5,856 nt of DNA. Origin: Lachnospiraceae bacterium (GTDB lineage Bacteria > Bacillota_A > Clostridia > Lachnospirales > Lachnospiraceae). The notes under the pieces were generated by a model, which was not told the origin of the DNA, ran no database searches, and saw only the letters and a list, made by a program, of their open reading frames with translations. The DNA is taken from assembly GCA_017542725.1 (NCBI GenBank), contig JAFXWR010000320.1, forward strand, positions 1 to 5,856, in the 5' to 3' direction. Positions 5,743 to 5,856 of this stretch are shown here, piece after piece. Position numbers and translations under genes: made by a program. Each line of letters starts with the position of its first letter. Position 1 is the stretch's first letter.

Positions 5743-5856
5743 ATGAAAGTAGTAATTGGCAATGACCACGCTGCAGTAGATATGAAAATGCAGATAAAAG
5801 AATATATAGAATCTCTAGGACATGAAGTTATAAATGTCGGTATAGATAAAGTTGAG
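5743..5856 (+). CDS. rpiB: Ribose-5-phosphate isomerase B, N-terminal part (3' end outside window)
   Basis: These are the first 38 codons, cut by the window edge, of the cytoplasmic enzyme that interconverts ribose 5-phosphate and ribulose 5-phosphate in the non-oxidative pentose phosphate pathway. The N-terminus shows the RpiB/LacAB pattern: strand KVVIGNDHA with the conserved Asp8-His9, a helix with MKMQIKEYIESLG, then HEVINVG starting the next strand. RpiB is about 145-150 residues, so about three quarters is missing, including the later catalytic cysteine region. GNDHAAV in place of the commoner SDHAG is a variant I associate with clostridial RpiB. The subunits of galactose-6-phosphate isomerase (LacA/LacB) share this fold and are the main alternative, but a lone gene with this motif fits RpiB better. 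It has its own promoter and structured leader, separate from the transporter operon. Confidence 0.9.
   Translation, partial: MKVVIGNDHAAVDMKMQIKEYIESLGHEVINVGIDKVE

Overview
The window comes from an AT-rich, low-GC Gram-positive genome, most likely a member of the Clostridia. The codons are A/T-ending, promoters match the sigma-A consensus, Shine-Dalgarno (SD) sites are strong, and intrinsic terminators end in T-tracts. The substrate-binding protein is a lipoprotein, and the two edge genes look clostridial (the end of L1, and an RpiB beginning with the GNDHAAV pattern). The sequence does not allow a more exact placement.

Layout, all on the + strand: (1) The last 85 residues of ribosomal protein L1 (rplA, 1-258) are followed at once by a strong terminator (274-301). 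(2) A 165-base control region (302-466) holds a near-consensus promoter (369-397), two TTTCA/TGAAA inverted repeats (306-319 and 405-422), and a strong SD separated from its start codon by a small hairpin. (3) A complete four-gene ABC importer operon follows: a lipoprotein substrate-binding protein (467-1516), an intercistronic terminator-like hairpin (1555-1585), a first ATPase (1600-2685), a fused two-domain permease (2687-4405), and a second, different ATPase (4408-5517). The last three genes are separated by only 1 and 2 bases. (4) A terminator (5524-5547) closes the operon. (5) A separate transcription unit starts with an extended -10 promoter (5612-5640) and a leader carrying an attenuator-like hairpin (5668-5706), then the first 38 codons of ribose-5-phosphate isomerase B (rpiB, from 5743).

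How it works together: the lipoprotein, anchored outside the membrane, would capture the ligand and deliver it to the 12-helix permease. The two ATPases would power import, possibly as a heterodimer. The proteins belong to the broad ferric iron / 2-aminoethylphosphonate / sugar-phosphate / thiamine importer superfamily (COG1840, COG1178, COG3842-like). The ligand cannot be read from the sequence. The binding protein appears to lack the adjacent tyrosine pair used by classical ferric-binding proteins, so a simple 'iron transporter' label would be unsafe.

Most of the window is ordinary. The points most worth a second look are the two intact ATPases around one fused permease, the SD-hairpin-start arrangement, the paired palindromes at the promoter, and the structured rpiB leader. 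I see no mobile element, CRISPR array, tRNA or rRNA.
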